Shown here in pieces: positions 16,874 through 23,167 of a DNA stretch of 32,683 nt. The stretch is taken from assembly GCA_964373855.1 (NCBI GenBank), contig CAYJWL010000008.1:1-32683 (forward strand). The letters are read 5' to 3'. Every line of letters begins with the position of its first letter. Positions within the stretch are counted from its first letter, which is position 1. This stretch comes from CAYJWL01 sp964373855 (GTDB taxonomy: Bacteria; Patescibacteriota; Andersenbacteria; UBA10190). The notes under the pieces are model-generated. The model searched no databases. It was not told the origin of the DNA and saw only the letters and a program-made list of their open reading frames with translations. Both the position numbers and the translations under genes were made by a program.

Positions 16874-17257
16874 ATGAAAAGGGCACATCTTATTATCGTG
16901 GTCGCATTCGGGACAGTAGGATTTTTTGCCGGCTTGTACCAGCAAGAGATCCAAACTATGACAGTCGCGAGTGCGAGGAGTGTGGTGGAGAAATTGTATG
17001 AGCCAGCTCCGGCACCTCCGCTGCGGGTCATATCGACCCGATCCGAACTCGGGCAGGTGGTAGACCTCGAGGAAACCCGCGGCGTGTACGTCGTTGTGGT
17101 CTCCGTTGCTCCTGGCCATCGCAGCCCGGCGACGGACCGGATCTGTTTGGCTGACGAAACATTGAGGATTGGGGATCCCGCCAAAGTGGTAACGGTTACC
17201 GCCTCACACGGTGGGATCGAGTTCCTCGCTCATGCAGAGCGAGTGTACAAATGGTAA
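16874..17257 (+). CDS. Small single-pass membrane protein, unrecognised
   Basis: 127 residues. AAGGA (16862-16866) stands seven bases before the ATG. Residues 3-22 (LIIVVAFGTVGFFAGL) form a membrane anchor or signal preceded by a short basic MKRA, so the remaining 105 residues should lie outside the membrane. That part has a Pro-rich linker (EPAPAPPLRV) and then beta-strand-rich sequence (GVYVVVVSVAP). No family is recognised. The gene directly follows the roughly 690-nt structured RNA with no terminator between them, so it may be translated from that transcript. A competing minus-strand frame (16822-17184) lacks these translation signals and is taken as a shadow. Confidence 0.6.
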   Translation: MKRAHLIIVVAFGTVGFFAGLYQQEIQTMTVASARSVVEKLYEPAPAPPLRVISTRSELGQVVDLEETRGVYVVVVSVAPGHRSPATDRICLADETLRIGDPAKVVTVTASHGGIEFLAHAERVYKW

Positions 17258-17339
17258 GAGGGTTCTACAGCCTGTCGAAGGATGCTCCACTTTCTTGTGA
17301 GGATTAGTGAATCAACTAGTCTTCAAAAGCAAAGTGTAT

Positions 17340-17482
17340 AAGCAACCACCATCAGGCTGTTGGGTAGGTCCCACTGTGGATCGTTAGGATCAGATTATTG
17401 CCTGTGTTTGAATCTCTCTTCTCCACTGGTACTTGATCTGCATTACCCCTAACAGTACCCAACAGCCTGATGGTGGTTGCTT
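17340..17482. repeat. Perfect 27-bp inverted repeat around an 89-base centre
   Basis: The left arm (17340-17366, beginning AAGCAACCACCATC) is the exact reverse complement of the right arm (17456-17482). Inside, GTTAG (17383-17387) can pair with CTAAC in CCTAAC, and CAGAT with ATCTG, so the centre also folds. There is no obvious target-site duplication, no U tract after the second arm and no room for a protein. Candidates are a 3' stem-loop of the upstream transcript, a small RNA, or a MITE-like relic. The rest of the 370-base gap (17258-17627) holds only the promoter of the next gene. Confidence 0.85.
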
Positions 17483-17551
17483 GTTTGTAAACGGCTATGA
17501 ATCACATCTTTACTAGGTGTTTCCAAGCTACTGAACCTACGTTACGTCAAT

Positions 17552-17580
17552 TTGACAATGTTTAGTAAACATGATACGAT
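17552..17580 (+). promoter_or_regulatory. Promoter of the cold-shock-domain gene with a palindromic operator in its spacer
   Basis: TTGACA (17552-17557), 17 bases, TACGAT (17575-17580), extended by TGA. The spacer holds a perfect palindrome ATGTTTA-G-TAAACAT (17558-17572), an ideal site for a dimeric regulator. The expected start near 17587 leaves a leader of about 40 nt. Confidence 0.75.
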
Positions 17581-17627
17581 ACCGCGTTCTGGAATTGGCA
17601 AGTACCCCTTATAACAAGGAGAATACA

Positions 17628-18197
17628 ATGCAAACGGCAGTGGTTCAGAGGTTCCTGCCTGCCAAAGGATATGGATTTGCCACGACAGAAAAAGGGCAAA
17701 CCCTCTTCCTTCATATTGGTCAGGGCCAACTCATCAAAGCGGGAACAGGAGTACCGGTTTTCGACTATGAAACGCTCCGGGGAAACCCGCTGCGATTACG
17801 CGACCCGCGGCCGGGCGACGTGATCGTCTTTGAAGGAAGGATGGAATACAAAGGACTGAGAGCAGAGGCGTGGGGATACTTCGAGCATTATGAAAAAGTG
17901 CTTGATGAGATCGCACTCCTGCCCAGGATCCGCGTCCTGTGCAAGACCTGGCACCGGGCGGCGCTGGCAAAAATTGCCAAGAGAGCACAGCCACGGGTCG
18001 TCTGGGAGGGTGTCTCCATAGCCGCCCTCCAACATAAATTCCCCCGTACGCTCTTTGGTGACAGCCTCGCGCCACAAAATGAGGATGGCGAGCTGTTCCG
18101 AGAAGTCTGGTTTGAGCGCCAAACCGCGGGTGGCGGATGGGAACGAATCCCTGACCCACGACAGGCAGAGCCCAGCAGTATACGTATAGTAGGGTAA
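17628..18197 (+). CDS. Cold-shock-domain protein with a novel C-terminal half
   Basis: 189 residues. The start is fixed by AAGGAG (17616-17621), six bases before the ATG at 17628; the open frame extends upstream, but that start would overlap the -10 box. Residues 1-85 are a cold-shock OB fold: RNP1 KGYGF (13-17), RNP2 LFLHI (26-30) and the closing strand PGDVIVFEGR...KGLRAEAWGYF. The loop between is longer than in CspA. Cold-shock domains bind single-stranded RNA or DNA. Residues 90-189 have no recognised family; they contain basic, aromatic stretches (CKTWHRAALAKIAKRAQ) and a more acidic end. It is followed after 59 bases by a small basic protein gene and then a terminator. Confidence 0.85.
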   Translation: MQTAVVQRFLPAKGYGFATTEKGQTLFLHIGQGQLIKAGTGVPVFDYETLRGNPLRLRDPRPGDVIVFEGRMEYKGLRAEAWGYFEHYEKVLDEIALLPRIRVLCKTWHRAALAKIAKRAQPRVVWEGVSIAALQHKFPRTLFGDSLAPQNEDGELFREVWFERQTAGGGWERIPDPRQAEPSSIRIVG

Positions 18198-18256
18198 AAA
18201 GAACAGTGTAGGGTAATTGTCCATCTCATCAAATCACGAAACCAAGGAGGCCAAAC

Positions 18257-18418
18257 ATGAATGGAGCCGAGTTGAGAAAACAAATGATTGAGCGCAGCCG
18301 TCCCCGCCCAAACGAGGCGGGCGGGCGGAAGATCGAGGATCAACTCATGACAGTGATTCGCTGGTCACTGCCGCAGGTGTCTATGAGTCGGTACCACGGC
18401 CGCAAGAAGCGTCGGTAA
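18257..18418 (+). CDS. Small basic protein, 53 residues
   Basis: Starts MNGAELRKQMIERSRPR and ends RYHGRKKRR, very rich in Arg and Lys. A near-consensus AAGGAGG (18244-18250) stands six bases before the ATG, the best ribosome-binding site in the island, so translation is likely. It follows the cold-shock-domain gene by 59 bases with no intervening terminator and is closed by a strong terminator at 18446, so the two probably form an operon. The composition suggests nucleic-acid binding; no family is recognised. Confidence 0.65.
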   Translation: MNGAELRKQMIERSRPRPNEAGGRKIEDQLMTVIRWSLPQVSMSRYHGRKKRR

Positions 18419-18445
18419 CTACCCGCCGTTGCCCGCACCTTCAAC

Positions 18446-18483
18446 ACCCCCACAACCACGCTTGGTTGCGGGGGTTATTTTTT
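18446..18483 (+). terminator. Strong rho-independent terminator
   Basis: ACCCCCACAACCA (18446-18458) pairs with TGGTTGCGGGGGT (18463-18475) with one mismatch and a CGCT loop, followed by TATTTTTT. It closes the cold-shock/basic-protein operon. Confidence 0.9.
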
Positions 18484-18522
18484 ATGCACACAATCTGTGT
18501 CCTCAATGAACACAAAAAAGGG

Positions 18523-18551
18523 TTGATATCAAGCACGATTATCCGTATAGT
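18523..18551 (+). promoter_or_regulatory. Promoter of the 6S-like RNA
   Basis: TTGATA (18523-18528), 17 bases, TATAGT (18546-18551). The predicted start (about 18557) coincides with the base of the RNA's closing stem. Confidence 0.75.
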
Positions 18552-18555
18552 TAAA

Positions 18556-18738
18556 TGTTCTCTTCAATCAACTGTAGACATTGGCCTTGTGGGGTTAGTG
18601 CCTAGATCGGGTATAGTGGCCCACCTTTAGGGGGAGGCTGCTCTACTCCTCGACACTAATCCTTCTCATTGTCTACAGCTGGTCGTGGAGAACATCAACA
18701 TAAACCGTATCCCGCTTTGGCGGGATTTATGTTTTCTT
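18556..18738 (+). ncRNA. Rod-shaped small RNA resembling 6S RNA
   Basis: With its own promoter and terminator, the roughly 180-nt transcript folds into a rod: closing stem TGTTCTC/GAGAACA (18556-18562 / 18688-18694), stem CTGTAGACA/TGTCTACAG (18572-18580 / 18670-18678, perfect 9 bp), an internal bubble of 11 and 7 bases, stem GGGTTAGTG/CACTAATCC (18592-18600 / 18654-18662, one wobble), then a GC-rich apical region. Closing stem, central bubble and apical stem are the layout of 6S RNA, which imitates an open promoter and holds the sigma70 polymerase. Length and layout support 6S, but the primary sequence alone does not prove it. It contains no plausible reading frame. Confidence 0.6.
18698..18738 (+). 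terminator. Rho-independent terminator of the 6S-like RNA
   Basis: ATCCCGC (18709-18715) pairs with GCGGGAT (18720-18726) over a TTTG loop, extended by ACATAAA with TTATGT, then TTTTCTT. Confidence 0.85.
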
Positions 18739-18751
18739 AAAGGAAATAAAG

Positions 18752-18857
18752 GGTATCTAGTTTGGTGAAAAACAATAATGAAGCCGGGCCTTGCCGCGGC
18801 TGCACCCCCGCTGTCTCTCCTTCTTCTTTAATCATTTTTCGCCAAACTTGGGATATC
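18752..18857. repeat. Imperfect inverted repeat upstream of the beta-helix gene
   Basis: AGTTTGGTGAAAAA (18759-18772) pairs with TTTTTCGCCAAACT (18835-18848, one wobble), and GGTATC (18752-18757) with GATATC (18852-18857). The 62-base loop contains AGCCG/CGGCT (18782-18786 / 18797-18801). It is a possible cruciform, leader hairpin or repeat relic; no T tract follows on either strand. With the terminator and 6S-like RNA it fills the 18419-18887 gap. Confidence 0.6.
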
Positions 18858-18887
18858 ATAGACAATATGAACTTATGATCTCGACCT

Positions 18888-19577
18888 ATGCTCCGCAATG
18901 TACCTAGCATTCTTCTGGCGATTATTCTGCTCGGCATGCCGGCAGCTGCCCTGGTAGAGCAAAGCGAAATCGAGCTTTGGAATAATCGGCTCTTGTGGCC
19001 GCTCTTCAGTCCGGAGCCGGATCGCCACACACCGATTCTCCCCCTCGGAACATTTCTGCCGCCTCTCATTAACCGTGATATGACCTTTACCCGCGCTGAT
19101 AATCCCGTCATTCTGGCAGGCATCACAACGATACCGGCACATGCTACCCTCACCATTGAAGCCGGCACCCGTGTAGTAATTCACGAGTACGGGCAACTGA
19201 AGGTACAAGGGCAGCTCTTGATTTTAGGTACCGCCAGCGAGCCTGTTCATTTTACTTCCAATGAAGAACATGTTGAGAACCGGGTTTGGGGGGGTCTCGT
19301 TCTAAATCCTGCCAGCCGCTCTGTAATCAGCCATGCAACCTTTCGCTATGCTTCCCCAGCCATTAGTTGCTTGGGCGGCAGCCAGGCAAGGATTGATAGC
19401 ATCACCATTGAGCTTGGTAACCTGGGTATCTTTACTTCGGGAGATCATTGTGCCATCACCAACAGCACACTACGGCATGTCCGCGACGGCATGATCAGCC
19501 TTGGACCAGAGCCAAAGATAACCAATACAACTATTTCTGCCAGCCGGGCGCCAACCAGCAGCTACGATTCCTTATAA
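18888..19577 (+). CDS. Secreted parallel beta-helix protein, short
   Basis: 229 residues. Residues 1-21 (SILLAIILLGMPAAALVEQ) form a signal peptide. From about residue 75 the sequence is a series of short beta-strand turns with repeating Ile/Val/Gly spacing (TLTIEAGTRVVIHEYGQLKV, then GQLLILGTASEPVHF), the pattern of right-handed parallel beta-helices of the kind found in polysaccharide-binding or surface proteins. No catalytic residues can be named. Seven bases precede the ATG without a Shine-Dalgarno match. It stands alone and is convergent with the gene at 19624. The fold is inferred; the role may be surface binding. Confidence 0.7.
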   Translation: MLRNVPSILLAIILLGMPAAALVEQSEIELWNNRLLWPLFSPEPDRHTPILPLGTFLPPLINRDMTFTRADNPVILAGITTIPAHATLTIEAGTRVVIHEYGQLKVQGQLLILGTASEPVHFTSNEEHVENRVWGGLVLNPASRSVISHATFRYASPAISCLGGSQARIDSITIELGNLGIFTSGDHCAITNSTLRHVRDGMISLGPEPKITNTTISASRAPTSSYDSL

Positions 19578-19587
19578 CGGCGGTTCT

Positions 19588-19623
19588 ATAAAAAATCCCT
19601 GCGAAATCAAACGTTTCGCAGGG
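19588..19623 (-). terminator. Terminator of the minus-strand gene at 19624
   Basis: CCCTGCGAAA (19597-19606) pairs perfectly with TTTCGCAGGG (19614-19623); read on the minus strand it is followed by ATTTTTTA. On the plus strand the hairpin lacks a U tract, so it serves mainly the minus gene. Confidence 0.85.
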
Positions 19624-20328
19624 TCAGACAGCAACGAGCTTCCGCACCGGTTGTAACGAAGCACGGTGTGGATCATAGCCGCACCCCTCATCGGCCGCCA
19701 GGAAACTGGCATAGGCCCGATCATACTTTCCCCCGAATTCACTAAGGTCCAGAAAGTATTCCGGGTAATAGTGGTCGTACGCCCGGATGCCATGTTCGTA
19801 CATGATCGGCACGTAGACAATTCCGTCTGCCGGATTTTTCCAGCGGGAGCTGCATGCAACCAAATGACCGATGCCATGCAGCAAATTAGGCTGACGCTTG
19901 ACCGCGCGGAGCATCTCCCAGATCCAGCTCGGACGCAGCTTCATTTTCTTGAACTCAACCAAGACTTCGCGGTCGCTCACAAAATCACCAAAATCATACA
20001 CATAGAGGTCAACCTTTTGGGCCACGCCGGACGGCAGTAAAAAATTCTCCGGCGTAATGTTTTTATCAACTTTCGTGAGGCGGCAAGCCCTGATCATCTG
20101 CTCCAGTGACGAATGATCAATCACGGTGTCTACTAAACCAAAGGTCAGTGTGCCGCAAGGCACGCCCGTGCTCTCATCCGGCCAATGGCCAGCCAGTGCT
20201 GCTCGCAGTGCCTTCACCAAAAAATCGAGATCAATCCGAGAGTCGGGATCCGCCAATACTGCTTCGATCTCCTGCATCAGGAGATCGGCTTCAAGCCGCG
20301 GATCTTCTGATACAGGATACTGGTCCAT
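19624..20328 (-). CDS. Unrecognised cytoplasmic protein, 234 residues
   Basis: No signal peptide or membrane segment. The N-terminal 50 residues are acidic and helical (EADLLMQEIEAVLADPDSR); the remainder is mixed alpha/beta with many aromatics, notably KVDLYVYDFGDFVSDREVLV, GIGHLVACSSRWK, and AYDHYYPEYFLDLSEFGG. GGAGG lies 12 bases before the ATG. A weak promoter, TTGTCG with CGTAAT 17 bases further, can be read upstream on the minus strand. A strong terminator follows the stop codon, so it is a single-gene transcript. I do not recognise a family. Confidence 0.75.
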   Translation of the reverse strand: MDQYPVSEDPRLEADLLMQEIEAVLADPDSRIDLDFLVKALRAALAGHWPDESTGVPCGTLTFGLVDTVIDHSSLEQMIRACRLTKVDKNITPENFLLPSGVAQKVDLYVYDFGDFVSDREVLVEFKKMKLRPSWIWEMLRAVKRQPNLLHGIGHLVACSSRWKNPADGIVYVPIMYEHGIRAYDHYYPEYFLDLSEFGGKYDRAYASFLAADEGCGYDPHRASLQPVRKLVAV

Positions 20329-20537
20329 GATTCTATTATCCCTCCGCCCCGGAAAAAATTACGGGCCATGTGGGAGTGCACGACAATGTACATTCCCCCT
20401 TATATAATAACCTACCATGCTGACTTCACATTTGTTAGAGTGTTTGCAAGTATTTATTCACAGTGAGATGCCAATGTATGAAATATTTATTTCCGCAAAA
20501 AATAATCTAAAAACATTTACTTACTCAATCATACACA

Positions 20538-21050
20538 ATGTCCGGCCATTCTAAGTGGCACAACATCAAGCGCACAAAAGAAGCAGGTGATAAAAAGAAA
20601 AGTCTCTTGTTCACGCGCTTAACCCGTGAGCTGCAAAGCGCGGCCCGCCGCGGATCTGATCCGAAGGTGAACGCCGCTTTGCGCGACGCCATCACCCGCG
20701 CCCGGCACGCCAACATGCCCCAGGCTACCATTGATCGGCTGCTGCAGAATAAAAGTCAGGCCAGGCTGCGGGAAGTAACGTACGAAGCGTTTGGTCCGGG
20801 CGGAGCCGCTCTCCTTATTCAGGCCGCGACCGATAACCCCCGGCGGACTGTCGCCGAGGTGCGGAGCGTCTTAATCAAGCACAAGGGAAACCTGGCCGGA
20901 CCAAACAGTGTAAGATGGAAATTTAATGCGGCGCTGCAGCCAACCTTCCCTGTGCCCCTGGCGGAAGCTGACCGCCGGGCATTAGAGGCACTCCGGGCAG
21001 AGCTGCGCAGCATCCCGCATATCACCAACGTCTACAGTGACAGCCCGTAA
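20538..21050 (+). CDS. YebC/PmpR-family protein lacking one domain (170 residues)
   Basis: The N terminus MSGHSKWHNIKRTKEAGDKK is the family hallmark, followed by the helical domain I and YEAFGPGGAALLIQAATDNP with RTVAEVRSVLIKHKGNL. Usual members have about 240-250 residues. After SVRWKF this one jumps to a short tail (ADRRALEALRAEL...ITNVY) that corresponds to the very end of the family; the intervening ferredoxin-like segment of about 70 residues (with the VTSWE-type and AEVTMIP-type motifs) is missing. YebC proteins act as transcription regulators or, as shown for some members, help ribosomes through proline-rich stretches. In the 209-base upstream gap (20329-20537) TTGTTA (20432) and TATTCA (20455) are 17 bases apart, a weak promoter candidate. 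Confidence 0.88.
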   Translation: MSGHSKWHNIKRTKEAGDKKKSLLFTRLTRELQSAARRGSDPKVNAALRDAITRARHANMPQATIDRLLQNKSQARLREVTYEAFGPGGAALLIQAATDNPRRTVAEVRSVLIKHKGNLAGPNSVRWKFNAALQPTFPVPLAEADRRALEALRAELRSIPHITNVYSDSP

Positions 21051-21160
21051 AACACTGGCCCGTTCCGGTTTTATTAAGCTATGATGTGGTATGGCCGTTA
21101 ACCCAATGCGCTAGCCGTTGTGGCGGGCAACGTTACCTCATGTACTATTGAGACTATTCT

Positions 21161-21625
21161 ATGATCGTTTTGGGTTTAGATCCGGGGATTGCACGAACCG
21201 GTTATGGCGTCATTGATACGTCTGCAACCAATACGTTCGTGCGCTGCGGCTGTATCACAACCCCGGCTCATCAGTCTACCGAGGATCGCCTGGTGCTCTT
21301 AGCTGAAGATCTCACAAATCTTATAGAGGAAACACATCCCGACATGGCGGTGGTTGAGCACATCTACTTTGGCACGAACACCAAGACGGCTATGCTGACA
21401 GCCCAAGCTCGCGGGGTCTTGATATACATTTTGCGCAAGCAGCATATTTCTGTACAATCGCTCACTCCCCTGCAAATTAAATCACGACTAACCGGATACG
21501 GCGCCGCGCCAAAGGAACAAATGCAATCGGCCGTCATGCAACAGCTCCATCTGCAAACAATTCCCCAACCCGACGATGCCGCCGACGCCCTGGCCGCGGC
21601 GCTGTCGGTCAGCAGTTCATTATGA
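21161..21625 (+). CDS. ruvC: Holliday junction resolvase RuvC
   Basis: 154 residues. The four acidic catalytic residues are visible: Asp7 (GLDPGIARTG), Glu66 (AVVEHIYF), Asp139 and Asp142 (PDDAADALA), with the lysine of APKEQMQ near 118. It cuts Holliday junctions symmetrically after branch migration by RuvAB; ruvB is 5 kb away on the other strand. The stop overlaps the start of the next gene (ATGA), coupling the two. No Shine-Dalgarno site before the ATG. Confidence 0.96.
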   Translation: MIVLGLDPGIARTGYGVIDTSATNTFVRCGCITTPAHQSTEDRLVLLAEDLTNLIEETHPDMAVVEHIYFGTNTKTAMLTAQARGVLIYILRKQHISVQSLTPLQIKSRLTGYGAAPKEQMQSAVMQQLHLQTIPQPDDAADALAAALSVSSSL

Positions 21626-23148
21626 TGGCGCTTCTGCAATTCGCCGTCATCCTAACTTGGCTATTTGCTTTGCCGGCCGCTGCCGAGGAAGCGGAAACCC
21701 CGGCCGAGCCGGCGGTCTCAATTGACACCGGCACCAGCAGTCAAGTGTTTGTGGGAAAAAATATTACGTTCGGCATCGCGGAAATTACGCTGCCCGAAGA
21801 GGTCGCTGTTCAGGAAATTCTCTGGGATTTTGGCGACGGCGTTAAAGCCACCGGAGAAAAAACCACACACGCCTACTCGCAGCCTGGCACCTACACGGTT
21901 AAGGTTATGATTACAACCGACCGCGGCGTCGCCGAAACCAATGCTGATATTACCGTCCTGGAACACGTAGTCGTGCTGCTGGCTGATGCCAGCACACCGC
22001 CTGACGCCATAGAATTTAAGAAGCAACAGGCTGCCAAAGGCGGCCTGTTGCTGCTCGTGCTGCGCGCCAGCGGCGGCGGTCCGGAAGTCGTCGCGGAAGA
22101 AGAGCTCACCAATCAGCTCATCAACGCGCGAGACGCGCTGGCCAAGACTAATATCATCGTCACATGGACCTCCGGCAGCGTTGGCTCCAACGTCCTCTCT
22201 ACATTCGCCCAGCGTATCCGCCAGGCTGAAGAGATATCGGCCGAGGAGTGGCAAATTGGTTCTAAGGGCGTGATTATGTTGTCAGAGACTCCTTTTGGCG
22301 TACTGGCGCCCACCGCCCAAGCGGCGTTCGACCAGCTCCAGCCGGCGTACGTTCTCCTCACGAAACCTCAGGCACTGGACTTATTGCTGGAACCGCACAC
22401 CGCGGATGAAGCCAAGCAAAGCGTTATTGCCTCCTCGGTCACCCACCGCCTGCTGGGTACATTCTCCGCCCGGGCGATTCAAGACTTAAGCCCGACGAAT
22501 TTTATGTCATTCGGCATCAACTTCCTCGTCAACGAGGGCGTGCCCATAAACGATATCACTCTCATTCTCATGCTGCCGGTGATCGCGACCATGTTGTCCG
22601 TCTCCCGGCAATTTATCGGCATCAAAGCCTTCGGTATTGTCACGCCAGCAATGACAACCTTAAGCTTCCTGGTTCTAGGATTGCAGTATGGCCTGCTGGT
22701 GTTTGCTGTTGTACTGCTTGCCGGGACCTTAACCCGCCTCGTTTTGCGCAAACTGCGTTTGCTCTATTTGCCCCGCATGGCACTGGTGTTAACAAGCGTT
22801 AGCTTGTCTATCCTGGTCCTGTTCGCCCTCGATATCTCAACCAAAAGCACGACGTTGCTGTCCTTTTCTATTTTCCCCATTCTTATTTTAACGCTACTGG
22901 CGGAAGAATTTATTGCGGTTCAGTTTACGTCCGGCGCCCGCCAGGCGCTCACTATAACCTCCTGGACATTGGCCCTGGCTATTGTCTGCTACTACATCGT
23001 CAGCTGGCAGCTCCTGCGGACGATTATCATTTCGTATCCCGAGGTAGTCTTACTGACTATCCCCATCAATATTCTGCTCGGCCGATGGAGCGGATTACGC
23101 TTGACTGAATACTTCCGTTTCCGCAAACTTCTCCGCTACACGCCTTAA
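21622..23148 (+). CDS. Membrane protein: PKD domain, unrecognised alpha/beta domain, 7TM-transglutaminase-type membrane domain
   Basis: 508 residues. Residues 1-21 are a signal peptide. Residues about 33-114 are a PKD domain (ILWDFGDGVKATGE, HAYSQPGTYTVKV). Residues about 116-290 are an alpha/beta region of unknown family (VVVLLADAST, LLLLVLRASGGG). Residues about 295-500 contain several membrane helices beginning GINFLVNEGVPINDITLIL, as in the 7TM domain normally fused to an inactive transglutaminase. No transglutaminase domain is seen; PKD plus the unknown domain seem to take its place. In other bacteria this 7TM protein is encoded beside an ATP-grasp glutamate-ligase-like enzyme and an aspartyl protease; here both follow 19 bases downstream as one fusion. 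An ATGA overlap links it to ruvC. Confidence 0.8.
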   Translation: MMALLQFAVILTWLFALPAAAEEAETPAEPAVSIDTGTSSQVFVGKNITFGIAEITLPEEVAVQEILWDFGDGVKATGEKTTHAYSQPGTYTVKVMITTDRGVAETNADITVLEHVVVLLADASTPPDAIEFKKQQAAKGGLLLLVLRASGGGPEVVAEEELTNQLINARDALAKTNIIVTWTSGSVGSNVLSTFAQRIRQAEEISAEEWQIGSKGVIMLSETPFGVLAPTAQAAFDQLQPAYVLLTKPQALDLLLEPHTADEAKQSVIASSVTHRLLGTFSARAIQDLSPTNFMSFGINFLVNEGVPINDITLILMLPVIATMLSVSRQFIGIKAFGIVTPAMTTLSFLVLGLQYGLLVFAVVLLAGTLTRLVLRKLRLLYLPRMALVLTSVSLSILVLFALDISTKSTTLLSFSIFPILILTLLAEEFIAVQFTSGARQALTITSWTLALAIVCYYIVSWQLLRTIIISYPEVVLLTIPINILLGRWSGLRLTEYFRFRKLLRYTP

Positions 23149-23167
23149 TAACTAATCTCATTACCCG

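Noticed and set aside
16822..17184. 120-codon minus-strand frame opposite the small membrane protein
   Set aside because: No ribosome-binding site and low-complexity Thr/Ser-rich product; the plus-strand frame has AAGGA, a membrane anchor and better context.
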